Shown here piece by piece: positions 11,931-23,415 of a DNA stretch of 64,000 nucleotides. The notes beneath the pieces are model-generated. The model had not been told where the DNA came from, searched no databases, and saw only the letters and a program-made list of their open reading frames with translations. Positions within the stretch are counted from its first letter, which is position 1. Each line of letters opens with the position of its first letter. A program made the position numbers and the translations under genes. The DNA comes from Xenoacremonium recifei (lineage: Eukaryota > Ascomycota > Sordariomycetes > Hypocreales > Nectriaceae), in contig WOFQ01000022.1 of NCBI GenBank assembly GCA_012184525.1, positions 124,001 to 188,000 on the forward strand. The letters are read 5' to 3'.

Positions 11931-13872
11931 TCAAACGACCGTGGAACCACGCCCCTTCCCGCTGAATTCGACATGGGATGGTTGGGATGACTCTTTCTCA
12001 GAATCAGCTACTTTTCCCGGTTCCGAGAATTTTTCATCTGCCAGGTCGGCTAGATACACTGCTACTTCGTCGCCAAACTTCTCTGCAATCTCCTCCAACG
12101 AAAGGCTTTTAGGTTCAGGGAAAAGAAACCACATGATCGGGGCATTGATTGCTGTTAGAATAATGAAGAGGAGGTAGTACTTCCAGCCCACCTGAGCGAA
12201 AGCAGTGGGTGCAGCCTCTAGATAAGCGATAGTCGAAAGGAAAAGAATGGAAATAGAGAAAGCCAACCCTCTTGAGCGTATGTGGGTTGGGAAGATCTCG
12301 GAACAGAAGACGTAGCTTGTCGCATCTAAACAGCACCCATAACTGTTGGACTGTAGTCAGTAGCCATTATTGGCGACTAGGCACCTCCTGTAGCGGACTT
12401 ACCAAGTGATGTAGAGAAATAAAAAGAAAACGGCTGCACGAAGGCCAGCAACATTGTTTGTGCCGACATATCGGGCTGTCAGTGCTGCCTCACAACACAA
12501 GCATACCAAGCAGCCAGTCATTCCGATCACTGCATAACGAAATGTCAATGTGCGAAGTTGGATGCTTCGATCATGAAGACGTACCAAATAGTCTTACACG
12601 GCCAAGCCTATCGATTAGGAGAGAGTTGATGTAGTTACCGCAACAGGCCACGGAAACATAGGTTGCCGCAAGAATCAGTGACAAACTTTGCCCGAACCCC
12701 AATCCCTCGTAAAGCAATACACTGTAATCTATAACTCGTCAGCAACGTTGAAGGCGTAAAAAAGGTGATATAATCAATACTGTATATGACCAGGATGCCC
12801 GTCGATTCAACCCCAAACATGGTGAAGAAGGCACAGATCATGCGCTTTCGATAGGATGGTCTCGTAAATAGCGTCCAAACAGTTTCGTCCGCACAGGCAG
12901 CTAGGTCGCGCGAAACTTGTTGTTTCATTTGTTGAAACTCTTCTTGAGCAAAATGGAAAGCTGGCGCGTTTTCGTCCAAGCCTGTGGCGTGAAGTTTTGA
13001 CACGGTTGCCCATGCCTCATCGGGACGATTCTGCATCAGGACTACCTCGAACCTTAGCAAATACTTGATTTCCTTCGGAAAGAAAAGCACGGAGTACTTA
13101 CGCCAGCGCGGAGATTCCGGTAGAATAGGAACCAGGCAAAGCATGATCAATGGCCATAAGACCTGAAGACTTAAGGGAAACCGCCACTGAAAAGCCGTAT
13201 TTTGTGAATAGTAGCATGCTACGCCAACCCAGGCTGCCAGCGAGTATCCTACCACAAGCACCACACCTAGGATGATCAGTTTTGCTTGTCTAAGCACAAA
13301 TATGAAGAGTGTTTCAAGTAGGCCTGCTCACCGTGTTGGGATACGAGGAATCCTCTCGTAGCGGGAGGAGCAATCTCTGACTGGAACAAGGGCACCAATA
13401 CCACTAAAATCCCGACAGCAAACCCACCCAAAATGCGTCCAACGAGGAACATGGCAATATGCACTGCGCCTCCCTGAAGGGCACCACCAACAATGGCGAT
13501 AGGAGTCGCAATTTGCAGAGTCCTCCTGCGACCAAAGTAATCGCAGGCCCAACCGACAAAGATAGCTCCAAAGAAACCACCACCGGAGAAACACCCATTC
13601 ATAGCTCCGATGATGTGGTTGGTGTACTGGTATCGCGCGTGGTCTGTTGCATCTTGCGTCAAGTCAAAGTATTCGAACCAACTTTGCTGACCGAGCGTAG
13701 TTGATACGATGCTGAAAGCGTAGCCATAGGTCAGGCTACCAAGGCAAAGTGCGAGCACTATCTAATGAGATGGGGTTAGAACAGTCGTCATCTGTCTGCT
13801 TCGCACTTGACTGCTTTATTTACGCACTGCTAAGTTGAATGTCGTAATCTTGCGACTGCCGGATTTGTTCAT
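11931..13872 (-). CDS. Major facilitator superfamily sugar-porter-type transporter
   Basis: Seven exons: 13872-13828, 13761-13332, 13266-13102, 13041-12781, 12728-12585, 12529-12403 and 12342-11931; 527 aa and all phases close. The first exon encodes only 15 residues (MNKSGSRKITTFNLA). Sugar-porter signatures are clear: the loop motif D-x2-G-R-R (GWACDYFGRRRT), PESPRW after helix 6, NYSVLLYEGLG in helix 7, RLGRVRLF, and EIFPTHIRSRG. The C-terminal tail ends in a Ser/Glu-rich cytoplasmic stretch. Twelve membrane helices are expected. Fungal sugar-porter relatives also carry quinate, lactose, inositol and aromatic acids, so the substrate may be the compound broken down by the neighbouring enzymes; this is inference. 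Confidence 0.92.
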
Positions 13873-14363
13873 GGCGGAAAACTGTAAGTTTGATGATGTC
13901 AAAGGCGCATACGTAACGGACGTGAATGAGATTGAGAGCCAGCCATGATAATATAAGAAACTTCTTGAGCTGATGGAAGCCAAGGACGCTCATCACATCT
14001 TAACATTTATCAGCGGATGATTGGTCAATTCAAGTCGCGATACCTCGGTCTAGGTTGACGACGGGCATTTAAATGAACCTGGAGTACCTGATCTTCAAGA
14101 TGCACTACCCTCGGCTTCTGTGCTTCTCAGTCTCTCCCCAAACCTTGACAACTAGTCTATTGCAAGGGATGGAGTAGACAAAAGGAAAGGGGAGGATTAA
14201 CAAGGTTACCGTTGTTGGATGCACTAACATAGGCCGCGTTTGATGAACTAGGTAGCGCTAGGGACAACCGGGGGTTCTCATAATGTACACAAGACAACCT
14301 CGGCGACTCGGTGACTTGGCTTCCATCTTACCCAAAAGACAAAAAACTTAGAATACTAGGTGC
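13873..14363. other. Intergenic, no gene seen
   Basis: This 491-bp gap holds the promoter of the transporter gene and the 3' flank of the HET gene; both lie on the minus strand. Confidence 0.5.
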
Positions 14364-16202
14364 CTATGTAATCTCAAAATACCGAGGTCCTTTACCATTG
14401 TCACTGCCCGGGCCCCCGATGCCTGATCCCGTCACTTCTTTGTCATACCTGTCCACCATCTCGGACTCCATCAAGTTGTGGACATAACAGTCCCCAATGA
14501 ACGAAAACGTCTCCGACCGGCCCTTATCATCGTCGAGGTTCCGTCTCAGCACGTGCGGCACACCAGCGCCCTGAAAGACACAGATAATGTCACCGACCTG
14601 CGCCGTCTCTGGCGCGAGCCCAACCGTGCCCTGCTCAGACCGGAAATACCTGCGGCGTTGACATGCATGCAAGAGATGGTGGAAATACACGGCACCCTTC
14701 TGCTGCTGCTCAGCCGTCTGGTGGATTCTGGGGTCTAACTTGTCCCATTTCGCCTCTACCAGATAGTAGCGATACCCAACCTGAGCATCCGCAGACTTGA
14801 ACGAGTCATGCTTGTCCTGCACGTCCTGGATCAGCGTCCTCCAGTGTGCATCTGGCTGGACGGTTGCTGCTTGCGTCAGTGTCAGGCTCTCCCGGTAAAA
14901 GGCTGCCATGAGCCGCCGCCGCCGCCCCGGATCCTCCATGTCCAAGCCCGGGAACGGACAGTGGCCAATACGAGCCACTCGATCCAGCGCCATGCCGCGG
15001 ACACGCAGATGGTCGTTCTCAAGGACTGTCGCATCCGCCTTCCCGGCCCGGGGCTTGTGCCACTGGCTGTGCGGATCGCGGCCGTTCCACCGGGCCAGGT
15101 CCGGCGCCCAGCTCGGCAGGCCGAAGCGCCGGTCCCGCTCGAACGGGAAGCTCAGCAGCCGGAGCTCCGGGTCCAGCTCCACGACCAGCCGGAAGGCATC
15201 GAGATATACACTCCGCACGTCGCCGCCCTTGTCAATCCGCTTCCCGACCACGTCCCGCGCCAGGCCGCACACTGCAATGACTCGATCGCGAGCGTACGTG
15301 CACTCTTTGTACATGCCCGTCATCAGCAGGTGCACGAAGTCCACCGGCATCCCCTTCTCTTCCCGCGCCCGGTACCGCTTGATGATCATGGCGTGGTGCC
15401 AGCGCCACGGTTGCGCGTCGGGTTCGCGCGCATCGTCCCGCGCATCATCATCCCCGCGAAGCAGCGGTAGCTGGCCGTACGCGTTGACGTAGGCCTCGAC
15501 GTCGGCCCAGGGCAGCTCTTCCAGGCCGAACAGGAAGACCAGCTCGCGGGCCAGCGCGGCCTCTTGCAATGTCCACATGCGGCGGAACCAGGAGTTGCGG
15601 ACGAGGGCCGCAAAGATAGCCCATACGCGGTGGTTCATCTCGGGCACCCCGTCGATGCCGCGCGGATCGGCCCGGGGACCGGCGGTGCGGGCGAGCGATG
15701 CTGTTGTGCTCACGATGAGGGGGAGAAGCTTCATGCACTCGGCGATGGGCTCGCGGCCGGGCGGCGGCTTTCCGAGCCAAACGAGCACGCGCTGGGCTTT
15801 GAGGTAGATTTTACCCATTTGGTCCAGTTGGATCTTCTTGTCGCCTTTGTCGGCTTTCTCGTCCTGGTTTATGCAGATGTAGTCGGCCCACAGAAAGCAC
15901 TCTGTCTCGATCTCTTTCTTGGCCATGATGTGCGTGATGGCTTCGTGGAGATTGGGCAGGATCTCGAACGGGTACTCGCGGCCGTTGCTCATCAAGGGGA
16001 AGCTGATCTTTTGTTGCTCTTCGACGTTTGAGCCCCAGACCCATGATAATGCCTCATACTGCGGTTTTGTATCCAAGGCTTTGATCTCCAGGAAAGCCTT
16101 GAGAGTGTCATCGTGCTGTTTCACCAGTCTTATAAGACGAATCTTGCCAGCTGCCAGTTTTGAATACAGCGATGGTTGAGTTGGCTGGGAATTCTCTGCC
16201 AT
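14364..16202 (-). CDS. Heterokaryon incompatibility (HET) domain protein
   Basis: A single exon encodes 612 aa from the ATG at 16202 (MAENSQPTQPS, preceded by an A run). A longer form from 16310 would add 36 charged residues and is less likely. HET landmarks in order are YEALSWVWG (49-57), FLWADYICINQDE, MGKIYLKAQRVLVWLG and NSWFRRMWTLQEAALAREL. A long C-terminal region typical of the 6OCED-type HET family follows, including YKECTYARDRVIAVCGLA and LPSWAPDLARW. HET proteins trigger cell death on contact with incompatible partners. The gene is GC-rich, more so than its neighbours, and intronless. It is divergent from the cysteine-rich gene at 16708 with 505 bp between starts. The partner allele or ligand is unknown. 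Confidence 0.9.
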   Translation of the reverse strand: MAENSQPTQPSLYSKLAAGKIRLIRLVKQHDDTLKAFLEIKALDTKPQYEALSWVWGSNVEEQQKISFPLMSNGREYPFEILPNLHEAITHIMAKKEIETECFLWADYICINQDEKADKGDKKIQLDQMGKIYLKAQRVLVWLGKPPPGREPIAECMKLLPLIVSTTASLARTAGPRADPRGIDGVPEMNHRVWAIFAALVRNSWFRRMWTLQEAALARELVFLFGLEELPWADVEAYVNAYGQLPLLRGDDDARDDAREPDAQPWRWHHAMIIKRYRAREEKGMPVDFVHLLMTGMYKECTYARDRVIAVCGLARDVVGKRIDKGGDVRSVYLDAFRLVVELDPELRLLSFPFERDRRFGLPSWAPDLARWNGRDPHSQWHKPRAGKADATVLENDHLRVRGMALDRVARIGHCPFPGLDMEDPGRRRRLMAAFYRESLTLTQAATVQPDAHWRTLIQDVQDKHDSFKSADAQVGYRYYLVEAKWDKLDPRIHQTAEQQQKGAVYFHHLLHACQRRRYFRSEQGTVGLAPETAQVGDIICVFQGAGVPHVLRRNLDDDKGRSETFSFIGDCYVHNLMESEMVDRYDKEVTGSGIGGPGSDNGKGPRYFEIT

Positions 16203-16707
16203 TTTTTTCTCTTTTGCCCCGTCTCTCTCTTCTTCTTTCACTCGTTTGCTGGCGCGCGGGGTGTCTGTGAAGCGCAGAGGAGGTCCTGTATGTGAGGGGA
16301 ACCGAAGCAAAAGCGGCTGAGCAGAGCTGAAACCAACGCCTGGTTATTGGGCGAATGTCCACGCTATAATACCCAACGGGCGCTCGACTTGTCTGGAACA
16401 GCCTTCTGCCTGGCCATTATGCCATTTATTGGCAAGCTGCAGGATGCAGTGCAATGGATACCGAGAAATCAGGGATGCTCGTCCAATAATCAACTGAAAT
16501 ATCATCACCTAGCGCGCTGTGGCTGAACCGCTGGTCGAGATTGGGAAAAGCGTCTGCATCTATCCTGCACATTTATATCAGCTGGTCAATAATGCGTCAG
16601 CTGACCAGGTGCGGCTGAGGGCCTCGAACTGGCTAATATGACAAGATGAAGTCTGCGAATTTCCCATCTCTGGAGGGCTTGGCGAGTGTGCCTTTCCATC
16701 TCTCAAT

Positions 16708-19024
16708 ATGCCAGTCTTCAAGAAACTCAAAGCAGCCCTCAGCGGCAGAACTGAGGGACCGAGACAGCCCGATGCCAGGCCAGCTCAACAATATCAGCAG
16801 GGTCCAGTATTGCAACAGTACCAGCAAGGTCCAGCGCCGCAACAGCCGCTGCCTGTAGTCGGTCCTCAATATGTCGGACACGTCTCTCAAGCACCGCCAA
16901 TGCCATATTATGGACAGCCAGCACCAACATACCAAGAGCAAAACGGGCCGCCGCCTGGTCCGTCCCCTTACTACGTTTCTGCTCCGTATGCCACCTCTCC
17001 ATACCACCCTCAGCAGTCATTCCCAAGTCCGGCTCCCGGAATGAATCCTGGGTTAGTGCCTGGCAGGGCTCCGGGTCCCAGCATGGCTCCGGCCCCTTCT
17101 TCCGGCGCAACCCAGCTGCCATCTTTAGTCGTAGACGAGCAGAGAGACGTGTCAGATGACCTCTTGGCGCTGGATCTTGAAGATGCGGACGTCGACCCTG
17201 CCGACAGTGAGGGTGCGCTCGCGGCTTTGCCGCTCGATTGGGTGTATCAGTATAACGAGTGTGCCAGGTGGTGCGAAATGTGTAAGATCGGTATGTAAAG
17301 CATTGTCTTTCAAGAAGGAGCTATCAGCAGGAGTTATCGACACTAACGAGATACTCCTTGCCAGGGATTCGATATACCACAAATAGCTTCATCTGCTCGG
17401 AATGTATGTACTGGCTCTGCCCGAGCTGCAGCGTGTCGCACACCGCCGTGCATCAAGGCCCTCGCGTCCGAACCCTGCTCTTAGAATGGACGGATAGACG
17501 ATTGCAGGAAAAGAGTATAGCGCGAGCAGATGATGTTGCCAAGTCGCGAGACTTCATCCCGGCGTGCAGCGCCTGTTCTCGTGTGGCGAAAGCAAGGTTG
17601 GAGTGCGAAAGCCTGCCGTGCGGATATGCCCTCTGTCTGAAGTGCTTCCTGAGCCCTTCTGCACTGCAGAAGTTCTTTGTCGAGCATACTGCTTTACATG
17701 TCAAGAAGAAGCTCACGCTATCCCAGGATATCACACTACAGGCTATCTACCCAGAGGACTGGCACGTCTCGGACCAGTGGAGTGTCAATCCCTGCCCGTG
17801 TCCTGACACCAGGTTCACGGTGATTACTCACTGTGAGCGGTGTCACTATGCGTATGCTATGTTCCATCTCCGGTTGTCTGACTCAACTGACCATATCTTC
17901 ATCATGCAGCGTAGAGGCCAGCGAGCATGTATATTGGTGCCTAGGTTGCGAGATGGAGCTCGGCGTTGCTCAGTGGCTCTGTGAAAAGTGCTTCAAGGAC
18001 GAAGCGGCAACACTAGAGCGACTGAAGCAGGAAGAAAAGAGCATCATTGACAGCAAGAACCCGAAAGAGCAGAAACGGAGCAAAGACAAGCACTGGCACA
18101 TGTTTATCAAAGTGGCCATCACATTTGACCCAACCATCACTGATAAGAAGAGAGACTGGTTTTGGTGCCCGACATGTCAGCTCGGTAAGTTTCATGAGGC
18201 AATGGAGAGCTCTGTTATCTCGCTAATATGTTACTTGGAACAGACCTCGATCGTGAGGACGGAATAAGGCACTACCACGAACACACCAACGCCGATACAT
18301 CGATCGTCACTAGAAATCCTGACATGCTCTGGAAGATCAGTCCCAGACTCCTGGAGGTTCTACGTCTCTCCCATTACAGAACATGTGACAAGCAGCGTTG
18401 CCTCAATGGCTCGGTCCAGCAACCCGACACGCTCCCAACCAGGTCCATCTTGGCAAATTGCAAGCAGTGTAATTTCCGTACGTCCTAGAAACCTCCTCTC
18501 TTCTCTTATTACGCAAGGTACGGGAACGACGCTGACCAGATTCCCGCTAGGGGTGGCATACGACAAGCCTGCAACTTTTTGCGTCAAGACTGGATGTCAG
18601 CAGTTCATCTACTGCGCCTCGTGCACCGAGACTCGCAGAGTCAACCACCGCCATAAAGACGCTATCTACGTGTTGACTGTGCGGCGACAAGACTTCATGC
18701 CAGTTGCGCAGGTGGCCTGTAGCAAATGCCGGAAGAGTGAGTTCACGGCGACCAGCCGGTTTTCCCTTTCAACCTCCCTGGTTTCGTAGCTCGAACTAAT
18801 GCCTCGACTTTGCCGTAGACTACACCAAGGCGGCATTCCACGGCTTGTTTTGTGGGCGCTGCTGTTGCTTTTCAGTGTGCTGGAGCTGCATCGTTAATAC
18901 GTGCCAAGGCAAAGCCCCTGAACACCCACCGGGCTTACCCCATGCGATCTCGCAGGGCACCCAGTGTCCGGGAAGCAACTGGGTCCTGATTTATGAATTT
19001 GCCAAGATTAGAGGACCCAGATAG
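16708..19024 (+). CDS. Modular cysteine-rich, probable multi-zinc-finger protein with Pro/Gln-rich N-terminus
   Basis: Six exons: 16708-17290, 17365-17851, 17910-18184, 18244-18477, 18551-18736 and 18819-19024; 656 aa. Residues 1-140 are low-complexity Pro/Gln/Tyr-rich (repeats of QQYQQGP; YYGQPAP). An acidic segment (DLLALDLEDADVDPADSEG) follows, then five cysteine/histidine modules. Each module pairs C-x2-C with a second C-x2-C and a trailing His pair: CEMC...CSEC...CPSC...HTAVH; CSAC...CLKC...HTALH; CERC...CLGC...CEKC; CPTC...HYHEH; CKQC...CASC...NHRH; CSKC...CGRC...CWSC. This resembles B-box/ZZ-type zinc binding. Every intron falls one to three residues after a C-x2-C pair, four of the five in phase 1. 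No enzyme domain is seen. The function is unknown; a scaffold or ubiquitin-related adaptor is possible. It is divergent from a HET gene. Confidence 0.8.
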
Positions 19025-19543
19025 AATATACCTAAAAGTAGTGTAAGACTCGATAGAATCGGGTTTCAGAAGTTATGCATGTAGATAGTTAACTTCCGCC
19101 GCCATCGATAGAACAATGGCGAATGTCCCTTTTATTTTGCTTCAGTGATTCCCAGTATTGTGTCGATATGAGTGTCTCGAGCCCGTCGCCCAACTTGAAG
19201 TCTTTGCCTCAGCATTTTGACGCAGTGTTAGCGTTGGGAGCTGACAAGTCAGTTTATAGAGTTGTAGGGGAAGTATTGCCGAGGTACGTGTATTTGATTC
19301 TCGCTTATGGGGTTGCCCAATTGAAAGCACCAAGCTCCAAGAGCCGAGCCGAATCATATTGCCGTGGTTGTGAAGTGCTAACGTGTTCCGCTAGTTCTTC
19401 GCCAACAGCAAATAGGGAATAAGACCCATGATACTATACTTAGGATAGGCCCAAGCCTGCTACCACTTTGGCTATTATTGGGCATGGAAGCTTTTGAAGA
19501 TTGTTAGTGTAGTCATTTCCCCAACTTAGTTACTCACGTCAGC
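19025..19543. other. Intergenic, no gene seen
   Basis: This 519-bp region contains the 3' flank of the cysteine-rich gene and the promoter of the dehydrogenase gene; a 99-codon open frame at 19123-19422 has no domain signal. Confidence 0.45.
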
Positions 19544-20693
19544 ATGGCTTCAACGCAACGGGCTGTTACCATTCTTGGAGCCGGCGCTCAAGGTCGGCGA
19601 CTAGGTTTCATGGTAAACATTCCGCAATGACTTTGAGGGGTATAAGACCCAAACTAAACGGCTCTCAGTGGTCAAGACGAGGTCGCACTGTATATATGCT
19701 CGATAAGCAGCAGAAACAACTAGATAACGCGGATGAGGAGATTCGCAGTCTTCGAAAGCAGTGGCCGCAGGATGCACAAGATGCTAATGAATGGGGGCCT
19801 GTGATCCCTGGCCTCATGGAGCTTTTGCCTATGGCAAAGAGCAAGTCGTGGTTGATCATAGAGGTAATACATTTATCGGTAAATAAAAAACGGAAAGCTA
19901 AGAGAATTTCAGTGTCTACCTGAGATTCCCCAATTGAAGAGGGAAATGCTTCAGGAATTGCATGATGTGGCCGACAGTGAAGTCATCATTGCTTCGAATT
20001 CTAGCAGCTACACTATCCAAGAACTATTGGATGGACTAGACCTCAAGCACTACCACCGATATATCAGCCTCCATTCATGTACGTGCTTTGAAATACCTCC
20101 CTCATCTCTTCAACTTGTTACATGTGCCTAATTCTTCCTGCAGATTGGCCTCCGGAGACAGCAGGTATGGTCTAAAATGAGTTTATTTTTTGTTATTGAC
20201 CTGACTAACTATGCACAGCTGTGGAAATCATGGGGTCCGGCAATACTAATCCAGATGTGCTCTCGTTAGTTGCAGAAGAGGCGCGTTCTCATGGTTTTTC
20301 GCCTTACATAGTTCAAAGATCGTCTATGGGCTATATATACAACAGGTGATTGCTCCTTGAAGCTCCTTTTCACATCTTTGAGGAGAACTCATGAAATTCA
20401 CTAGGATCTGGGCCGCCATCAAACGTGAAACTTTGTTTTTGCTTTCTGAGGATGTCGCAACTCCTCAGCAAGTGGATGCCATCTTCAAAGATGTTCTCCA
20501 CACGCAAAAAGGACCTTGTGAGCAAATGGATGTTGTAGGACTTGATGTGGTTTTGGACATTGAGAATCACTATGCGAGAGTGCGCAATGGGATTCCAAAA
20601 GAGCCGAGACAGCTCCTGGAACAAATGTTGCTTCAAAACAAACTCGGATTGAAATCAGGACAGGGGTTCTATTCATATAACACGACAATTTAA
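19544..20693 (+). CDS. 3-hydroxyacyl-CoA dehydrogenase family protein
   Basis: Six exons: 19544-19612, 19669-19863, 19913-20078, 20144-20164, 20219-20345 and 20405-20693; 288 aa. The NAD-binding motif is at residues 12-17 (GAGAQG). The central part has VIIASNSSSYTIQELL and RYISLHSYWPPETAAVEIMGSG, corresponding to the N-S-S and catalytic His regions of 3HCDH. The C-terminal helical domain includes GPCEQMDVVGLDVVLDI and ends GLKSGQGFYSY, the family's terminal signature. Exon 4 is only 21 nt long. Members oxidise 3-hydroxyacyl-CoA or related hydroxy acids (lambda-crystallin, gulonate dehydrogenase), so the exact substrate is open. No PTS1 peroxisomal signal is present (ends NTTI). It is convergent with the second Zn2Cys6 regulator, 151 bp between stops. 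Confidence 0.9.
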
Positions 20694-20844
20694 ACGCAAA
20701 ATACCTCTTTAAGAACTTAGATTTTTTTGATTTGTTGAGTCGAACATATATGGAACGAGTATGATTGCTAAGTTGGAATCGAAGTGACATCAACTAATAT
20801 GGTGCTAATTTGCTGGTATCCCAAGAACTACATCAAAGATCTAT

Positions 20845-23415
20845 CTATACACCAAACTCTGGCCAATACAACCAATCAAAGTTCGTCATATCATCCCACG
20901 ACAATCCTCCAAATGATGGCTCCATCTCGTTGCCCGGCTGGTTGAGCACCTGGACGATCTGATCGTCCGACATGGTTGAGAACTGCAGCGTCTCCGGCCA
21001 CAAGGTTTGATGATCGAGGAATCCTGTCTGCGCCTCTATCATCGGCGGGCCCTCCTGAATCGGTGCCGTAGCGGTCGTTGCTGCTGAAATCGGCGCTGGG
21101 GGCTGCTGCTGTTGCTGTTGCGGTGGGAGCATGCTGCCCGGTACAGTGCTCGTGGCCGCCTGTTTGACAATTTGTCGCAAGTATTTGCCGTACAGGACGG
21201 ACAACCCGTTGCGGTGCTCCGTCACCATGCCGATGCGCTCCAGCACGCCCGCGGTCTCGTCAATCAGGTTGCGCACGCTGGGCGCAAGGGCTGAGCCACC
21301 GGTCGCGTAGGCGCTCAGCGTTAGGGCGAAGCAGGCAGCAAAGGAAATCATGATGGCGGTGTTGTTGGGCATGGACTGCAGTTGGGATTCGCCGTGGATG
21401 GCGGCACGCATGACGTTGAGCGCCGAGGAGAGGCCTGCGGTGTGGAAGAAGCGGCGGACTTCGAGGGGTGCGGTGGGATGGTTGATGACGCCGCCGTAGA
21501 TGGAGAGACGGGTATGGGTGACGAGAATCTCAACGTATGGGGGAAGACGGCGATCTGGAAGTATGTTAGAGTGCGAAGAGAGAGTTAGATGGGAGCAGTT
21601 GGGGTTGCTTACCTCGGCCTGTGCCTATTGATACGCCCCATTCGGTGTGCCACTGGTCGAAGAATCGCTCTATTGAACCTTGGATCCTGCTGACTGTTAG
21701 TACTCCATCTCGACACACTCATGAGAGGGAAACTCACGACTGTGCTATCAGTGATCCATCGCTCGAGACGTTCTGAGACCCGTCGCAGAGCGCGCGGACA
21801 GTCGCAAAGAGTCCATCCTGATGCAGAGTCAATTACGAGTCCAAAGAAGCAACATGAAGAGCTTACCAAGTCTCTTCGCAGCACTGCCATGGAGACCAAA
21901 TGGCCATCCAGTGGATCTGCCAATTCAGATCGATGCCAGCTATCGCAATCCTTCAGTGATCGGGTGATGGGCACTATGAAGGGCCGTCCTCTCGCCAGCG
22001 ACATGCTACATTACTCGTCAGCTTGTTGCACTCCGGCCAATTCTCAGAAACTTACCCTCTCTCAAGCACAAATAAAGATATCCAGCACCGCTCCCTATTT
22101 CGTAGAAGCATGCGCCCCCTCTCCGACCAAGGATCAATATCCGGAAAGCCATCCATTGCCAACGCGGTCCTCGGATCAAGACAATCCCCTCTCGCCAGAT
22201 TTGTCCCTGCCCCAGGCCCAATCGTCTCCGGCGGCACCAACACTTTATGCAGGTACAAATCCGTGGCTACAGTGTTCGCCAGTGAGATGTAGGCACATGT
22301 CTCGTCGTCAGTGCTGTGCTTGCCCGGGAACATCCACGGCACGTTGACCATGTAGGCCAGCACGATCTCAACTGACTTGAACTGGTTGACAATGACGCGG
22401 TGCGCGAGGTGGCGCGCGTGGTTGGATAATCGCTTAGAGAGGGCACTTGCGCTAGGCATGAAGAGTGATGAGCCAGCCATGATGGAGGTGAAGAGGAAGG
22501 CGGAGCGGGAGCGAGTGAAGTCCATGGTGTACAGGCGCGGATCGAGACCCCAGCGTGTGTGTGCTAGATTGCGGTGAAAGCTGGGATTGTGTCAGTGAAG
22601 GATTCTGTGGTATGAGAGTATTTGTATCTTACAATGTGAAAAGAGACTGGGCTTCGTCATCTGTGACGAGGCCCAGTGTGACGGGATCATACTCTGCGCC
22701 AACATCAAGCCTCGCCTGAGCCGGTGCAAAGAAGGCCTGTATCTCATCCTCGGGTTCCTGAGGCCCGCCCCGATTAGACAACAATATAGGCTGCTGTGGC
22801 GAGCTCCCATGACGAGAATCCGGTGACGGCTGGATGTATGAGGCGCGTGCAAGCAGCTGCAGCGGGTTCTCTGCATCATCAATGGCGAGACTCTCTTCAG
22901 TGCGCTGGATGAAGTCTGGCATCGACGCGGGATCCTGCTCATCCTCCTCCTCTCCCTCCTCGCCCGAGTAGTACTCTTCCTCTGGCTCAGGCGGCGCAGG
23001 CCGCGTCGAGTACGATCCCTGGCTTGGGGACCGGTCATCTGACTCGGTGCCATTGAGCAGTTCCCTCAGATGCGCCAGCACGCGCTCATCTTCCGGCGTC
23101 TGCTGGGCTGCCGATCTTGCGCGCTTGATCGCCTGATCAATCTGATAGAGGGCCTTATCCAGACCCGTCCGCTTGCTAGATGGGTTGTGAGCTTAAAGGA
23201 TGCACATACTAGCGGGGGGAGCAGGGATTCGCGGAGCCTCACTTCTTGATGCCCTTTTGCCGGCCGGGATGGTACTCGGGCCGCACGCATTCACAGTCGA
23301 GCTGGATGCAGCGCCGGCATCGCGATTGATGCGGTTTCCAGTCGCATTTTATCTTGCTGCGGCGGCACACGAGGCAGGCGGCTTGCCTCGGCCGAGGCGT
23401 CTCACTCTCATCCAT
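20845..23415 (-). CDS. Zn2Cys6 fungal-specific transcription factor
   Basis: Seven exons: 23415-23243, 23175-22633, 22580-22056, 22005-21867, 21817-21738, 21686-21613 and 21554-20845; 747 aa. The binuclear zinc cluster is at Cys14, 17, 24, 33, 36 and 43 with an extra Cys41. A basic linker follows (RPEYHPGRQKGIKK) and then a helix that may dimerise (LDKALYQIDQAIKRARS). An acidic, disordered stretch (EEEYYSGEEGEEEDEQD) precedes the Fungal_trans-like middle domain (MLLRNRERCWISLFVLERG, MSLARGRPFIVP). A poly-Gln run (QQQQQQ) lies near the C-terminus, and the end is aromatic/acidic (WDDMTNFDWLYWPEFGV), a likely activation tail. The start at 23415 (MDESETPRP) is preferred over the Met eight codons upstream. 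Whether it regulates the catabolic genes on its left is unknown. Confidence 0.92.

Noticed and set aside
14808..15492. Plus-strand open frames of 220 and 194 codons
   Set aside because: They are antisense to the GC-rich HET gene; composition is Arg/Pro/Ser-rich and no domain is seen.
16203..16310. 36-residue N-terminal extension of the HET protein
   Set aside because: Highly charged and repetitive; the downstream ATG at 16202 has a better context and starts the family-like sequence.
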